A stretch of DNA of 64,000 nucleotides from Ligula intestinalis. Lineage: Eukaryota; Platyhelminthes; Cestoda; Diphyllobothriidea; Diphyllobothriidae. The stretch covers positions 19,691,281-19,755,280 of the forward strand of contig JAYGXS010000008.1 of assembly GCA_036362985.1 (NCBI GenBank), given 5' to 3'. Below, in pieces: positions 44,040 through 56,582 of this stretch. The notes under the pieces are model-generated. The model was not told the DNA's origin, did not search any database, and saw only the letters and a list, made by a program, of their open reading frames with translations. Position 1 is the stretch's first letter. Every line of letters starts with the position of its first letter. A program made the translations under genes and the position numbers.

Positions 44040-45100
44040 AGGGTGAGAAACATCAGTTAGAAATGTAGGTGCATAGTGAGGGGTAGAGGAGCGGGGAGGT
44101 AATTATCACAGCAAGGCGGTTCAGGTAACAGTGAAAGCCTGTGAAGTGTAATTAAAGGGGGGTGGGGCAAATAACAGGGCAAAAGTCGGTCAATGCAGGT
44201 TGGGGAGTGGGGGGGGGGGGTGAGGGGCAATGCGAGGTTGAGCACATGATCCAGCTGCTTACAGAGTTCTGGTTTTCCTCTGCGTATTGCAGCAGCCTCG
44301 GCGAACCGTAGGAGACGTCCGGTCGCCGCCCGAGGTACGACCTTAAACGCGGTCTTTTGGTCAACTGTATGGCCAGTATCCACTAAGTGCTTAGTGATTG
44401 AGCTCCGCGGTATTTTATTTTCCGCCTTGAGAAGCCACTTTGGCATATGCTCAGCTGATTGTCTTGTCAACTGCCTTTGCGTGCGCCCGATGTATTTGCA
44501 TCCGCAACTACATGTAAACTCGCAAACGCAGTTTGAGGTGGCGTGCATCGGCAGAGTGTTTTTTGGTTGGTCTTACTGGAATAGCCGTTGTTGTGCTTAG
44601 GTACAACAGTTTGGAGGCGGGGTAAGTTCTTTCAATCGTGCATCTAAGCCTTCGATTGATCACGTTGGACACATTATCGTTCTTGAAGGGGAGGAAGATG
44701 CTCACTGGTTTTTTTGCCACAGATATCTCGGTAGAACTTCCTAGTCTGCGTCTGCAATACTTATCGATGAATTTCTCAGGATAGCCATTTCCGGGAAACA
44801 ATTTTTTGAGAAAACGCATCTCTTCATCGATCGTATCCGCAGAACAGATTCTAGCAGCTCTATTGAAAAGGCAAAATGCCAAGTTTCGTTTCCTCTGGAT
44901 TGGAACGAAAGCAAGGAAGTGCATGTTTTGCCCTTTCAATGTGGTTTTCCAGTAGATGGACATTTGGATGGAACCACCTGCCCACCTGCGTAGAAGCACG
45001 TCTAGGAAAGCTCGTGTATCGTCTTTCTCATGCTCGATCGTTAATTTGATCTGTGTATGTGCTTCGTTTATGGCTTTAGGTAACAGTCCTCCCTCTTTGG
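44040..45100 (-). pseudogene. PLE fragment: RT C-terminus, linker, GIY-YIG endonuclease
   Basis: The minus strand begins near EAHTQIKLTIEHEKDD and the RT thumb motif AFLDVLLRRW (about 45000). GSIQMSIYWKTTLKGQNMHF, FVPIQRKRNLAF and FPGNGYPEKFIDKY follow, then FLPFKNDNVSNVINRRLR. After a frame change near 44540 the endonuclease reads CVCEFTCSCGCKYIGRTQRQ and AEHMPKWL, and ends AAAIRRGKPELCKQLDHVLN. A C-rich 3' region (a G-run at about 44206-44221 in plus view) closes it. It is 5' truncated before the RT active site and only lightly damaged. Confidence 0.9.
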
Positions 45101-45994
45101 GAGAAAAAAAGGTTCAGTTTAAATGCAGGTATTATCTGGGTAGTTAATTAAAATTTTTACTAACATTTTCATGAGTATCAGCAATATCTTTACATTTTCT
45201 TGAATAAGGACATACCAAGAGCACATATAAAAATTTTTTTCCGGAAACAGAAGTGGCCCTTGTAGTCAGTTATCTCCCGTTTTACCTTCATTCTCACTTA
45301 TTCTGAAAATGGCGTTTGAAACTGTGCAAGGATGGGTGACGTCTTTGGTGAACTAAATTTCTTTCTACAAATTTCAGCAACGCTGCACAATTTGTTATGA
45401 AGCGAAGGCAATTAATTACTTGGATGTGTGTATGCGCCCCTCAAAGCCATTATTGCGTCAGATTTGGACACATACGTCGACAGCGCGAGCTGTACATTTT
45501 AGTAGTTGTATAAATGCGTAGTTATTGTATCGTATAAATACTTCACACCTACCAACACTACCTCCATCTATCATCTCTACAGTGGATGTGTTCCAAAGAT
45601 CGAACTTAATTGTTTTTATATTACTTTACATGATTTTTGTCTTCAAATCGTGAAACAGAGCGTTTGACCATACCATTGTGCGTGAATTTTAGCCGGTTAC
45701 TGCGCAACTTGCATAATACGCGATTTGGCTGCAGAAGCATGTCATATGCAACTGGTATCGAGAGTTGTCATGAACGTTTGCAGACTTGTATGCTTTCAAA
45801 ACCCTCGGTTGGTAACAACTTGCGGATTCAGACTCGCTTAGCCATCTCATAAAGTGATAAACAACAATTTTGATTGAGGGCATTATTAGAAAAATGACTT
45901 GAAGTGGAACTTTAAGACCACAAATTGTGCAACATAATCACATAATATGCCGAACACCTCAGAATACGACCCATTTAATGTTCTAATACCTAAG
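45101..45994. other. AT-rich gene-free stretch
   Basis: No supported feature. Short opposing frames at 45637-45883 have no motif. Confidence 0.4.
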
Positions 45995-45996
45995 TA

Positions 45997-46992
45997 CAGT
46001 AGACGCTAACGATCATGCAAAATTTCGACATATGCGAATGTTTGATACTATTTTGCTAATCGGCATTGACTCAAGTTGTGATACTTCTGATCTTGTAGTC
46101 TATTCTGAAATCATATCAGTCAGGATAGGATGCGGGCTTTTTAATGAGCTTCGTTCTGACCACAAGCAAAAAATATAAATTGTAACAACTGGCTACTTGC
46201 GTACTATGCCTTTTTGCCATTGATTTTGACTGCCTTTATAGATTAAAATATAGTTTATGGAACACATGCATGAAAAAAATTTATGTTGTGTATGTTTGAT
46301 AGTAAATTACGCCTTCTTAAAATGATATACTCAAACAAAGGGTAGATTTCATTTTTAAAAATTTTGCTCAATGGCCGAATAATTTTCTAAACTACTGACT
46401 GCTACACTCGAATTCAAGTTTTAAAACTGCGCACTCTGTACATCCTGTTTAAGGAAATGTACATTTTCGCCTGCAGTTTGAGGACAAAGTCACATAGTAG
46501 TCATAAAATATTGAAATAGATTTCGAATATATTCAATGCAGTATAGGCAGCACTTATAAATTTACGGATACGATTAATGATGAAAAAAAGATCCCGTAAT
46601 AGTAAAAAAGCTCATTATTAGCAAGTGTTTCTAAAACCGAAGGCTACCTTTTGTTTGAGTATAAAATTTAAAAAAGGCATAATTTTCTATCAAACATACA
46701 CAATAAATAATTTTTTCGTGCATGTTTTCCATAAAATATATTTGAACTTATAAAGGCAGTCAAAATCAACGATAAAAAGGCATAATACTTAAGAAGCCAG
46801 TTGTTACAATATATCCGTTTTGCTAGTGGTCAGAACAAAGCTCGTTCAAAAGCCCACATCCTATCCTGACTGAAATGACTTCAGAATAGACTACAAGATA
46901 ATCAGTATCGAAACTTGAGTCAACGCCGATTATCAAAAGAGTATCAGAAATCCGCATATTTCGAAATATTACATGATATTTGGCGTCTACTG
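45997..46992. mobile_element. Non-autonomous DNA transposon with ~365-bp inverted arms and TA flanks
   Basis: The ends CAGTAGACGC and GCGTCTACTG are inverted and each flanked by TA (45995-45996 and 46993-46994). Inverted similarity continues inward for about 365 bp on each side (to about 46360 and from about 46635), including CAGGATAGGATG(C/T)GGGCTTT and GTTGTAACAA-type blocks, leaving about 275 bp of interior. TA duplication and a CAGT start fit the Tc1/mariner-pogo superfamily. There is no transposase, so it is a foldback or MITE-like derivative. Arms differ by substitutions, so the insertion is not recent. Confidence 0.85.
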
Positions 46993-47005
46993 TATCACGC
47001 ACTTC

Positions 47006-47334
47006 CCTGTTTATTTTTGTTTGACCTTTTTTTATTTTAAAAATATGCTTTTTTGAACACCTGCATTATGTATTTTCCCTTTACATTCTATCGGCCCATT
47101 TACTGAGACCACTCACTACGCTAGATTTTTACGTAAAATATACATTTGTTATGGAGGCAAGTCCAATCATATCTTGTGGATTTCCGTTTCTTGACACACG
47201 AGGTACCGATCTAGGAATGACGGAACAAAATGTTAATTTGCCGATGTACAACAGAACTGATGTCAAAAGGTCCAGTGCACAGTAGGGAACAACTTCTAAG
47301 TCATTAATTTTAAAGGAAAGAGTAAGCAACCTCA
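47006..47334. other. Spacer
   Basis: No supported feature. One 68-codon minus frame is unrecognised. Confidence 0.35.
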
Positions 47335-48720
47335 TTAAGAAAAAGATCCACGAATTTCTTAACCATTGGAAATTGTCGCTGTATTATAACATCAGGGAAA
47401 TAAGCATATACAACACCGACAGCTGAAGAGTGTATTCGGAGAGTACGTTTAAAAACTAACTAGCAAGGATAGAAAAATAATCGAAGAGCAGTAAAGAATG
47501 AGAGACAAATGCAGGCGTCTAGAAATCCTGTGTTATATAAATAGAATCGATGAATATAATATAGTTTACATATTTTAATGAAGAAGATTTCAATTTGAAG
47601 TAAAAATGAAAGAATTAATATCAGAGGATACATAATGGGACAGGATGTCTAATAGTTCAGAAGTGGGAGAGGGGTGCGATCGGAAAACCCACTGGACGGG
47701 CCTCTTCCCATTCCAACGATCGTGCTGAGACGTGGTCCCGGTTATCCTTCAAAACCTGGTGATAGGTCTGAATTTTCAGCGAATAACCAACAACAGTATG
47801 ATCAGTATATTTTGCATGTTCACATTAATTTGGAGATCGTAGGTCATCACTGTGGATGAAGAATAGATATGGTGATGATGTAAACTTTTAAAGAACTCCC
47901 CGATTTTTGCGAAGGGCCACAGATCTTCCCCCCTCTTATTGGACAAACTGTTTGTAGCAATTGAATTAGGTTTTAGAAGAAAGCCGATTGGCTTCGAGCT
48001 CCCGTGAGGTTATCGCCAAGTCTCACGCGGTTCTAGCAGCCTAATGGTAGGGACGGTTAACCGAACAGGAGAGAGGGCCTGCAGGACCAACTAGTGAATT
48101 GCTCGACCGTTTTAAATTGCCGCTTTATGAATATATCAGCTAGCAAACCATAGGAAATTTCGGTGGCTGAACAGAGTGTGTGGAGGATGAACTTAACTAC
48201 CAGCAGGGTTTTCTTAAAAAAGGTTAGAAAAACAACTGGAGAGCAATAGAGAATGGGCGAGATAATGCAAGTATCTGTAAATCACCAGATAAGGACTTGA
48301 GATGTGTGATGGGATATGATATAAGAGCTTACGAATCTAAGTGAAGAAGTCGAAAGATTATTTGTCAGATTAACGCCAAGTTGCTGGATAGAGGATATTC
48401 CACTTGACATGATATCCAGGGACGCAGGGCTGGGAGATTGTCGCAATCGTAAAACGCACCGGACTTACTTTTGGTTGTTGATTAAAAGACAGTTTACAAA
48501 CAACCATGCTGAAACGTGGTGCAGGCCATATTTCAGGACTTGGAGATGCTTCTGACTCATCAACATATGTGACATAAAGACATCCATTTAGTGATCGTTA
48601 GTCGTCAGTGTGGTGTAAAATAGTAGCGAGTGGATAACAATGACTCTTGAAGAACTCAACAGTTGTTGGAAGGGACCGTGAATTTTCGCTTGCCGCACTG
48701 GATGAGTTGAGTGCGACAAA
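47335..48720. repeat. Diverged tandem duplication, period about 750 bp
   Basis: Blocks in 47335-48000 reappear in order in 48093-48720. Examples are AAATTGTCGCTGTAT vs AAATTGCCGCTTTAT, ACAGCTGAAGAGTGT vs TGGCTGAACAGAGTGTGT, GAGCAGTAAAGAATG vs GAGCAATAGAGAATG, CGTGCTGAGACGTGGT vs CATGCTGAAACGTGGT, and AAAGAACTCCCCGA vs GAAGAACTCAACAG. The weak frames in it are not conserved between copies. Confidence 0.6.
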
Positions 48721-49164
48721 TGAAATATTCCCTAAGCCAGAATACAGCCCAGCCAGGAAAGCCGCATACAGATATTTTGTTAAGGAGGCGATGGTGTTGG
48801 ATTGTATTAAAGGCTGACACACATGGAAACCCTTATCGTATTCCATAAGAGCATAATGGATTACAAGGACAACAGCTTCTAGGCTTCTACACATGGTTTC
48901 ATAAACAAATTGAAGACGATCGGAAAACTATGAAGAGAACGGCGTGATTATGTTTAAAGTAACTCGATCTGCACTTTCCAGTAGTACGCAAGAGCGGGCA
49001 ATAAGCGACATGATCTGGAAGCAAACTTGAAGGTATTCTTGGAGCCGCGAATAATTCTTACAGAAGGTCAATCATACGGATGTCGAAGAAAGGTTTATAT
49101 ATTGTCAGTTATTTATATTTGCAAGGATTTGAGGTACAGATATAATAATGCCTTCATCATAGCA
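48721..49164. other. Gene-free stretch
   Basis: It contains part of a 98-codon minus frame (48598-48894) of unknown nature that overlaps the duplicated block. Confidence 0.3.
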
Positions 49165-49265
49165 GAAAGAGGAAGAAAAAGGTGTGAGCGATTCCTGGGA
49201 CTACGCTATATTAAGGCTGACATTTTTAAAACATTCTCGTTGTACTCATCAGAGCGTGCTGCCTA
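49165..49265 (-). repeat. Decayed solo PLE 3' end
   Basis: AGAGGAAGAAAAAGG, TTCCTGGGACTA and ACTCATCAGAGCGTGCTG match the left arm at 7675-7766 (AGAGGAAGAAGAAG, TTCTGGGACTA, CCATCATCAGAGCGCGCTG). No coding sequence accompanies it. A CTGATGA with the usual spacing is followed by AAAA instead of GAAA (49223-49252). Confidence 0.6.
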
Positions 49266-51100
49266 CTCTTCTATGGCATGTCATGGATGCGTCTTACCGT
49301 GGATAATGAAGACAGTACTACGATTTATGTGTATAGGTGTAAAGTAAGCGCATATTATTTAGAAGGGAGTCTGAGATGGCCCTTTCTTACCTGTTAGGCC
49401 TCGTCGGACTGACGTATCCAAAGTGTTCAGGTCCTTTACCTTGAATCTGCGTTATTTTATCTTAAGGCATTAATAGCTCAACTAATTAGCCATCGAGCTA
49501 CAGGCAACGTGTTAGGAAAAGGAATGAGATCACTTCCAGCAATTTTAATGAACATATAGTTGGTTCTTTAAAATAAATGGTTAATTGCCCCGTTTTGTAT
49601 AATAAGTCTCAATTAAAATGCACATTGCACAATTTATCGAAACTTTTCTGCGCATTGCATAAAGAAAATTATTAATCAGCTACTTTGTATCCATTTTTAC
49701 GCTTAACGGACGTTAGGCCATGCGGTTTCGATCCAACTGATATCATCTCATTTTTTAAGGCTGCTTTCCGTACCGGAAACATAGCATGACTTTCAGCTGA
49801 AGGCTACCTGGCATGCAAACCTTTTGGCGTTGAGAACTATAAACTGCTTTGAGTTCCAAAACATAAGACGAAAAAGCTACTTATTTACAAGAGCACACGA
49901 CGTTTATTACAGACCTGCGATGTAGACGCTTTTCCTTCCTAACGCAACGATTTTATCCCAAAATAAACTCCCAATTTTATCTGTCTATACATCCGTCAAC
50001 GATAAACCATGTGCGTTTCGGTAAACATATTTCTTTTACACTTATAGTTTATATTACTGTTTTACTTCCTTTTTTTGGTTAAAAAAACTCCATATCAATT
50101 TTTCGCGCAATTTTTCCTTCACTACAATGTTTCTAAGTTGGTCGGGGTATATGTTTCAATTTCAGTAGACCTCCTATGAAAATTGACTGTCTATTTTCGG
50201 CCACACTGCCAACTTTTTTATTTATGTTTCTTGTAAATTACATGCAGATTGATTTCATTTTAGGCGGCGCATCACCTAACAAATCATCAATTGCGAGGTA
50301 AGTTACCACTGCCGAATGATATATAGTTGTGTACTCAGACTTCTAAAAATGAGCACACATTCTTAATAATTTTTAACTTGGTGTTTATTATAATTAAATT
50401 ATTTATTTATTTATTTCAACAGTGGCTGAATTTATAAAAGCCATGGAACATGAATGCACCTGAATACTAAGGCAATTGTTTGTGTTGTTTGAAATTCCAT
50501 TGCTTCGTGTTTTTGCCTGCATTATGAGCAAAATAGACATCAGTTTGAGATCATTCAGCGAAAAAAAACAATAAATTGATACTTCTCAATATTTTACACT
50601 TTTGAAAAAATAAATTATAATAAACACCAAATTTACAATAACGTGAACTGTCTATACATTTCTTGGGACACTTTGTACATTGCGTTGATTTTCCATGCAT
50701 ACGATTTTAAATACTTTCATGTAAACTTCTTCGGTATCCAGAGAGTTTCCTTTCGAGTAATAAGGTTTATTTTACCACTTTTAGTAAGGTAGCTGTTGTC
50801 AAACATGATTATCCAGTAAGAACTTGTAATATGCTCGTTTTTCTGGTCTTTAGAAAAACATCTTCGGATCGTCTCAAAATTTATTTTTAGAATCGTAGGA
50901 TTTGCCTTTTGTGTAAATTTTAAATCTCGTTCTTTGGCGGAAAAGGAGGCTTCAGGGAAATGGTTTTGAAAAACTTTTGGGCACTTTCTGTCATTAATTT
51001 CGAAACCACAGTGTATTTTTCATTGTTTATTTAATTTAACAAAGCAAAAGACTCAAAGTCGATCAATCATCGGTTAACTTTGGAGAACTGTGATAAAAAT
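49266..51100. other. AT-rich gene-free stretch
   Basis: No supported feature. Confidence 0.4.
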
Positions 51101-51107
51101 TTTCTGG

Positions 51108-51850
51108 CGGCTCTTTACCCAAATTGGGCTATTTTTAAAAAGTGGGGTAATATATTCATATTTAAGTACACTCTTCTGCCGTAAACCATCAGTCGAGTTC
51201 GTTCTGTGTTCAGAGGAATCTTTTATTGCTTTATGCTCCACGCGGAAAACATTTAGCTTGCCACCAAATAGTTTGTCGAAAACTATTTTCCGTGGCTGCA
51301 TTTAAGAAGTTTTGTCGCCTACATGGATAAGCACATCTAACTGCAAGTCAATGGCCTAATTTCAGCAAACCAATTGAATTTCAAATCTTCTCTTTTTAAG
51401 GGGCATATTTTCGCAGCAAATTATTTGTATTCAGTTAGCCTTACAGAACGTCCACGCTTACAGATATCGAAATTGCCTAGCGGGTCTTTACCGAAATTTG
51501 GCTATTTTTAAGAAGTGGGGTAATATATTCATATTGAAGTCCACTCTTCTGCACTAAACCATCAGTCGATTTCGTTCTGTATTGAAAGGAATCTTTTTAT
51601 TGCTTTATGCTCCACGTGAAAACCAAATAGCACGCCACCCAATATTATGTCAGAATCTATTTTCCGCGGCTACATTTAAGACATTTTGTTGCCTACATGG
51701 ATACTCACATCTTACTGCAAGTCAACGGCCTCAATTCAGCAAACCAATTAAATATCCAATCTTCTCTTTTTAAGGGGTATATTTTCGCAGTAAATATTTT
51801 GTATTTAATTTGCCTTACAGAATCTCCTAGCTTACGTATAAAGAAGTAAG
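51108..51850. repeat. Tandem duplication, period 373 bp
   Basis: Unit 1 (51108-51480) and unit 2 (51481-51850) share long blocks such as AAGTGGGGTAATATATTCAT, AAACCATCAGTCGA and GAATCTTTTATTGC. Identity appears high, with scattered substitutions. Two full units are present. The short frames inside are not conserved as proteins. Confidence 0.9.
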
Positions 51851-54009
51851 GAATTATTATCCGCACAAGCAACGCGGAAAGTATGAGAACGAAAAAGACT
51901 AAGTCAGATTAGTAAAGTTGACATTCAGAAGCACATAAAGTATGCTTACGCAAATACTGTAAGAAGTTAAACAATATTTATATAATTGAACGTATTTTAA
52001 GTCATTTTATGCAGTTCGCCTTTCAATTAGTTCCATGACTTTGTGTATGCCAATCACCTAACTGCCCACCGCTTGTGTATCTAGTTTTTTACACATTAAC
52101 AGAAAGCTGCTGCATATATTTATTTACCGCACGTGTATAAACTCACTCTAATAAGAAATGTTTCCTCCAAATCATCCACACGTTCTAACAAAAAGTCATT
52201 TATTATTAGGCTCTTGAATATTGTGTTAACGGCCCTCAATTTCCTCAAATTTCTCCTAAATACTGTCTGCTGGGCAACGTTTTCTACCCTTTTGCGCGAA
52301 GCAGTGGACTATATTGCGTTTCTGTTGGATGGGGACGAAGCTACTAAAGTTCGTATTGTGTCCAGAGCAGGTTTACCTTCTATATAGGTTAATAAACACG
52401 CTACCTTCGGCTTTTTAACTTACTAGGACGTCCAAAAAAATAATCAAACCTCTCATTTCCACCTTTCAGATGAAACTGCTGCACGTTTAACCTTTGACTT
52501 CGTTCGCATGTAAATGCACAAACCCGATTAGAACTTATCGGTAGCTCACGTGTGTTCGCAAATTGCTCTTCTGAATAGATAAAACGTACTCATGTAAAAA
52601 TAATTAATGCCTTTATCTTTTATGGGGAACGTTTAATGGTCACTGTCATGTTCATACTTCCACGATAGCTCAAGCGCCGATATGGCGTAATTTTAGTCCC
52701 GCTTGGTTCGAGTAATCAAAACGATTGTTCACAAAGAAACGCTTATGGCTATAAGGCCCTGTTGTGGTTTTAGGTCAATCTACTTTGTAAAAGTTTTTTC
52801 CTCATCAAAGATGCTGCACCATTTCGAGTTACGCAAAGCCATAATCTTATCCAATTGAGGTTAACAACGTTGCGTTCCATTGCCATAACTTCTAAGCTCA
52901 AGACCCACATGGGCAACACAATTATCTGTGCGTGGTTTGACTCACAAAGGCAGCATGCCTTTTTACAGGCCCCCTCAGTGAACGCCCGAAAACTCTCTCT
53001 GATTACGGCTCCAATTCCTAGCCCCCACTACCGTGTGTCAAATGTGGCAAGCGAAACGGGCCTGGAGCGATAACCGAACAGTGTTCAAGGCAGTCAACCG
53101 AGAGGCTGGCAAGCATCCGTGGGGTTGAGTTAAGGGACTGAGCGCAGCATCTGTGTAGCGCGTGGTTTGAAGAAACCAGCGCTCACCGGCGTTTTCGGGT
53201 AACGCCCATGAAATTGGCGCGTGCGCACGAGGCCGGGCAAGACGTAAACATGACTTAGTTCAGCCCTTTCTTCGTGGCCACGGCGGCCAAGATGTGGAAC
53301 AAAAGTTAGCATCTTAGTGTTTTATAAGTTGCCGTGTTTTTTTTCTAAATCTTAGAAGCCTTGGGTGCGCTTTGTGCCAGACGATGTGTCTCCCATTTGC
53401 AGTGAGACAGAGACCTGTCAAACTGATCTAACGGAGTTCTTATAATAAATTACAATCTATGATCTAAATCCCATCCTTTTTACAAGAGAATTCCTTTAGC
53501 ATAAATGTTGTTCACGCTGCGTCTCCCAAAGCCTTAAAACAGGAAACTAACGAACGTTTGTACAAAAATACGCATGAATAAAGTAGGCTAAGTAGAATCG
53601 CAATTGAAGATAATCCATTCGTTTAATTTTCAGGTGTGTATTCTGCCCGTTGACATGCAGTGTAAGCTGAAATGAAAGAACTCTCTTTTAATTGTAAAAT
53701 GGAGCAGTTCTTGGTATATTTATCTACTTTAAGGACCCATTCTAAGATTGCAAGTTCACAACAGAGTGGCAGTATATACGCTAAGGTTTTGCGAAATCGG
53801 ATCACCTTCTCTTCTTTCCATTTCTTGCCTACTTTAATAATTTTTAATACACAACACAAAAAACAGAGCATTTCGTTTGCCACAATTACTGTTTTAGCAA
53901 AGTTCATGCATATGTGGCAAAACCAAAGTTCGATCAAGTCCCTACTTTTATTCTTTAGCATACAAATATTAAGATGTAGTTTTCTGTAGTGAAAGGCAAT
54001 CAGAAGGAG
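51851..54009. other. Mostly AT-rich, gene-free, with one dispersed-repeat copy
   Basis: A GC-richer patch at about 52900-53300 contains a short minus frame without motif. About 53545-53640 is the third copy of the repeat seen at 3640 and 15955. Overlapping frames on both strands at 53623-53989 are unrecognised. Confidence 0.35.
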
Positions 54010-54110
54010 CAGATGGGATCGCTGGCAGAAGAAGAAGCTTATTTGCCTGATGTTTCCGATTATGACTTGAGCTCCTCATCAGAGATAATCGTAGCATGGC
54101 ACAAAACTCG
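54010..54110 (-). repeat. Solo PLE 3' end
   Basis: GGATCGCTGGCAGAAGAAGA, GCTTATTTGCCTGATGTTTC and CTCCTCATCAGAGATAATCG follow the usual order of a minus-strand PLE end. No coding part is attached. Confidence 0.7.
54053..54082 (-). ncRNA. Hammerhead ribozyme-like core at a solo PLE end
   Basis: The minus strand reads CTGATGA, 19 nt, GAAAC with the standard spacing. The intervening hairpin is weak. CATCAGGCAAATAAGC follows. Confidence 0.4.
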
Positions 54111-54777
54111 TATCATTGGAATTTGCTCATTCAAAAACGGACTGAGCATTTGTTTAGATCAATAAGTCCGATGCCGCTGACCTCACTTGGCATATTGAAT
54201 AAAATGACCTGTACAAAAGTTTCAAAAGTAAATGAAAAAGAAGAAAACAGATCGATACAGACTAACTAACGCAAACTGCAGCCGCTAATTAACGCATACT
54301 TCAGATGCTTTTTGATTTTTCAGTATTTTTTAAACTTTACTCGTTCTTTGCACATTTGCTCGAGTCGAAAAAAATGCCCTGATGAACCAGCGTCGAAATA
54401 AACTCAAAAAGGTTATATTGATTTCCAAAGAGAGTATTTATCTTTCATATATTTGTATGTATAAACATTTATCAAGAAAATAATATCCTATATTCTTAAG
54501 TTAAATGACCGGAAAGTTTTAGGATTTGATCCGAAATCTCGAAGAACATATATATATATATCACTTGCCAATGTAGCAATATCTATGCTGTCACCCCCCT
54601 TTATTGCTAAGATGACTTGGCCGGAATCGACCTGGAAGGCGTTCATTCGTTGGGGACCTCTGACAACCAGATGCACTTTGTCTAGTTCGGAAGCCTATTC
54701 GATCGGCGTTCGCACATTTCTGAGTGAATATATATGCATACAAAGGTGAAGATACGACGTTCAGATAAATTATACGG
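54111..54777. other. AT-rich gene-free stretch with (AT)n
   Basis: A short (AT)n tract occurs near 54547-54561. No supported gene. Confidence 0.4.
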
Positions 54778-56240
54778 ATCATCATCCCCCTAAGAAAATG
54801 AAAAAGAAAACAAGGCGATGTCGTGGACAACACTGCAATTAAGCGGACCTTTCGGAAATGCACCATTTTCCATCATCAGAGTGGTTAGTTGTGTGTTTCC
54901 TACTTGCCGAGAGTTGGAATGCCACGCCGATCATCTGGTGTTGTAGTGATGGCTGACGCACGAGCTCTGAACTTCGTGCTCTCCGTGGATTGGCTGCGGC
55001 ACCTCCCTTGTGGGTGGCTGGCGCTCGTGTGTGTCATCCGTTGCCTGTCTGTGTGTCGTTAATGCATTTAATTTAGCGGCACCGGTAGTGTGATCACTGT
55101 CCATCCTCCCCTCTGAACCGGATGCGCGGATCAGCCCTCTTTCCGGGTGAGGTGTCTGTCGGTGGGTAGATGAGTCATCTCGGTCATGCATGCGGCGAAC
55201 GACCCTCTGTGCACGCACTCATGCGCCCCTCGTCACCTGCCCATCTGTTGTTGCCGCCATCAGGCCTGTGTGCGTATCGTGTGAACTTGGACGGCTACTA
55301 TCGGATCTCCTCCCATACTCGGGGGGCTGGATCCGGTTGGCATTCACAGGGCGGACACGGCTCACATGCTTGGGCTTGTCAGTGGGTTGCTGACTCAGGC
55401 CGGCCGTTTGAGTCGCGATAAGTTCTCCTCCCCTGCTGCGGCAGTGACAACTGAAGACAAAGTTGCAAGTCACTCGCTAGTGCCGGCGGCCTCGTCGGGG
55501 CTGATTGGAGTCTTGTCTGGAGGGCATGATAGGCTGGATTTAAATCAATATTTCTGTTGATTGTGCCCATGGATGCCAAACTTTCAAGCACCAATCTGAC
55601 CATCTTGTCATTGAATCGGTCGATTACTTGGGCGCTTTCGAAAGCGAACTTATGCTTCTCGCGGTCCATGTGGCCGTATACCAGTGGAAGTTTATCCTCG
55701 CGATCGACTGCAAGTTGGTGTTCATGTAGTCTTGTGCAAAGGCGTTTACCCGCTTCACCAAAATACCTTGCGCTGCAATTTTCGCACGGTATGCTGTAGA
55801 CCACGGCTAGTTTTTTCGTTGCCCGAGGTGGGTCCTTGGGTCTCATTATCTGCTGTCGGATGATTGAATCGGGTTTGATGGCCACCCCAATTTCAAAAGG
55901 GTTCAGGAGTCGAGCTGGTGCCTCTAGTACATTTTTCAAGTAGGGGATCGCTAGCCAGAACTTTGGTTTTTCGTCGTTTGGTCGATTTCAGATGGGCATT
56001 CGGCGGCACTCACGTATAAAGGATCGCGGATAACCGGTAGATATGAACAAGGAATTGTGGTATTTTGCCTTGACCTTTTTTCCCGTCCTCATAGCTGCAG
56101 TGCGTTTGAACGCGTTGGAATAGAGAACTAACATAACAGCTTTTGTGACCAATTGGGTGTTTACTTTGGAATTGCAGGATGCGTTCGGAGTTCGTTGCCT
56201 TACGATAGACCGACGTTTTTATCCTGCCCTCAGAAGTCCT
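54778..56240 (-). pseudogene. PLE minus arm: RT C-terminus, GIY-YIG endonuclease, long 3' UTR
   Basis: The minus strand starts near TSEGRIKTSVYRKATNSE and continues with FQSKHPIGHKSCYVSSLFQR. After a frame change the 187-codon frame 55379-55939 encodes VLEAPARLLNPFEIGVAIKP, VVYSIPCENCSARYFGEAGK and RLHEHQLAVDREDK. In the YFGEAG motif the usual TG Thr is Ala. The 3' portion is GC-rich and also open (54931-55218), but that frame has no recognisable domain. The RT active site is absent. Confidence 0.9.
54850..54879 (-). ncRNA. Hammerhead ribozyme-like core, left end of the doublet
   Basis: The minus strand reads CTGATGA, U, GGAAA-AUGGUGCA-UUUCC, GAAA. Stem II of five pairs (six with a bulge) and the core motifs are exact. 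It is the mirror image of the core at 58159-58188. Confidence 0.55.
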
Positions 56241-56582
56241 CTGGACCAGATACGTAGACGACACTTTTCTCGTAAGCAAAAGGAACGAGGTGCAGGGCTT
56301 TAAAACATCATAGAATTCTTTATTCCCCGACATCCAATTTACGATGGAAGAGGAAGATAACAACAAGTTACCTTTCCTGGATGCGCACGTCAAGATGACA
56401 TCCGAGAAGAGGATAAAACCTACAGTTTATCGTAAGGCAAGGAACACCAAAAACATCCTGAAATTCCAAAGAAAGCACCCAATTGGTCGCAAACGCTGTT
56501 ATGTTAGATCTCTATTCCAATGCGTTCAAATGCACTGCAGATTTGAGGACGGGAAAGAGGCGGAGGCAAATACCTCAATTTC
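56241..56582 (+). pseudogene. PLE plus arm, RT C-terminal part before the insertion
   Basis: Plus-strand coding begins with WTRYVDDTFLVSKRNEVQGF, an intact YVDD catalytic box, then a TAG at about 56310. It continues with FPDIQFTMEEEDNNKLPFLD, TVYRKARNTKNILKF and HPIGRKRCYVRSLFQ. It is interrupted at ATACCTCAATTTC by the PLE-end element. Confidence 0.85.
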
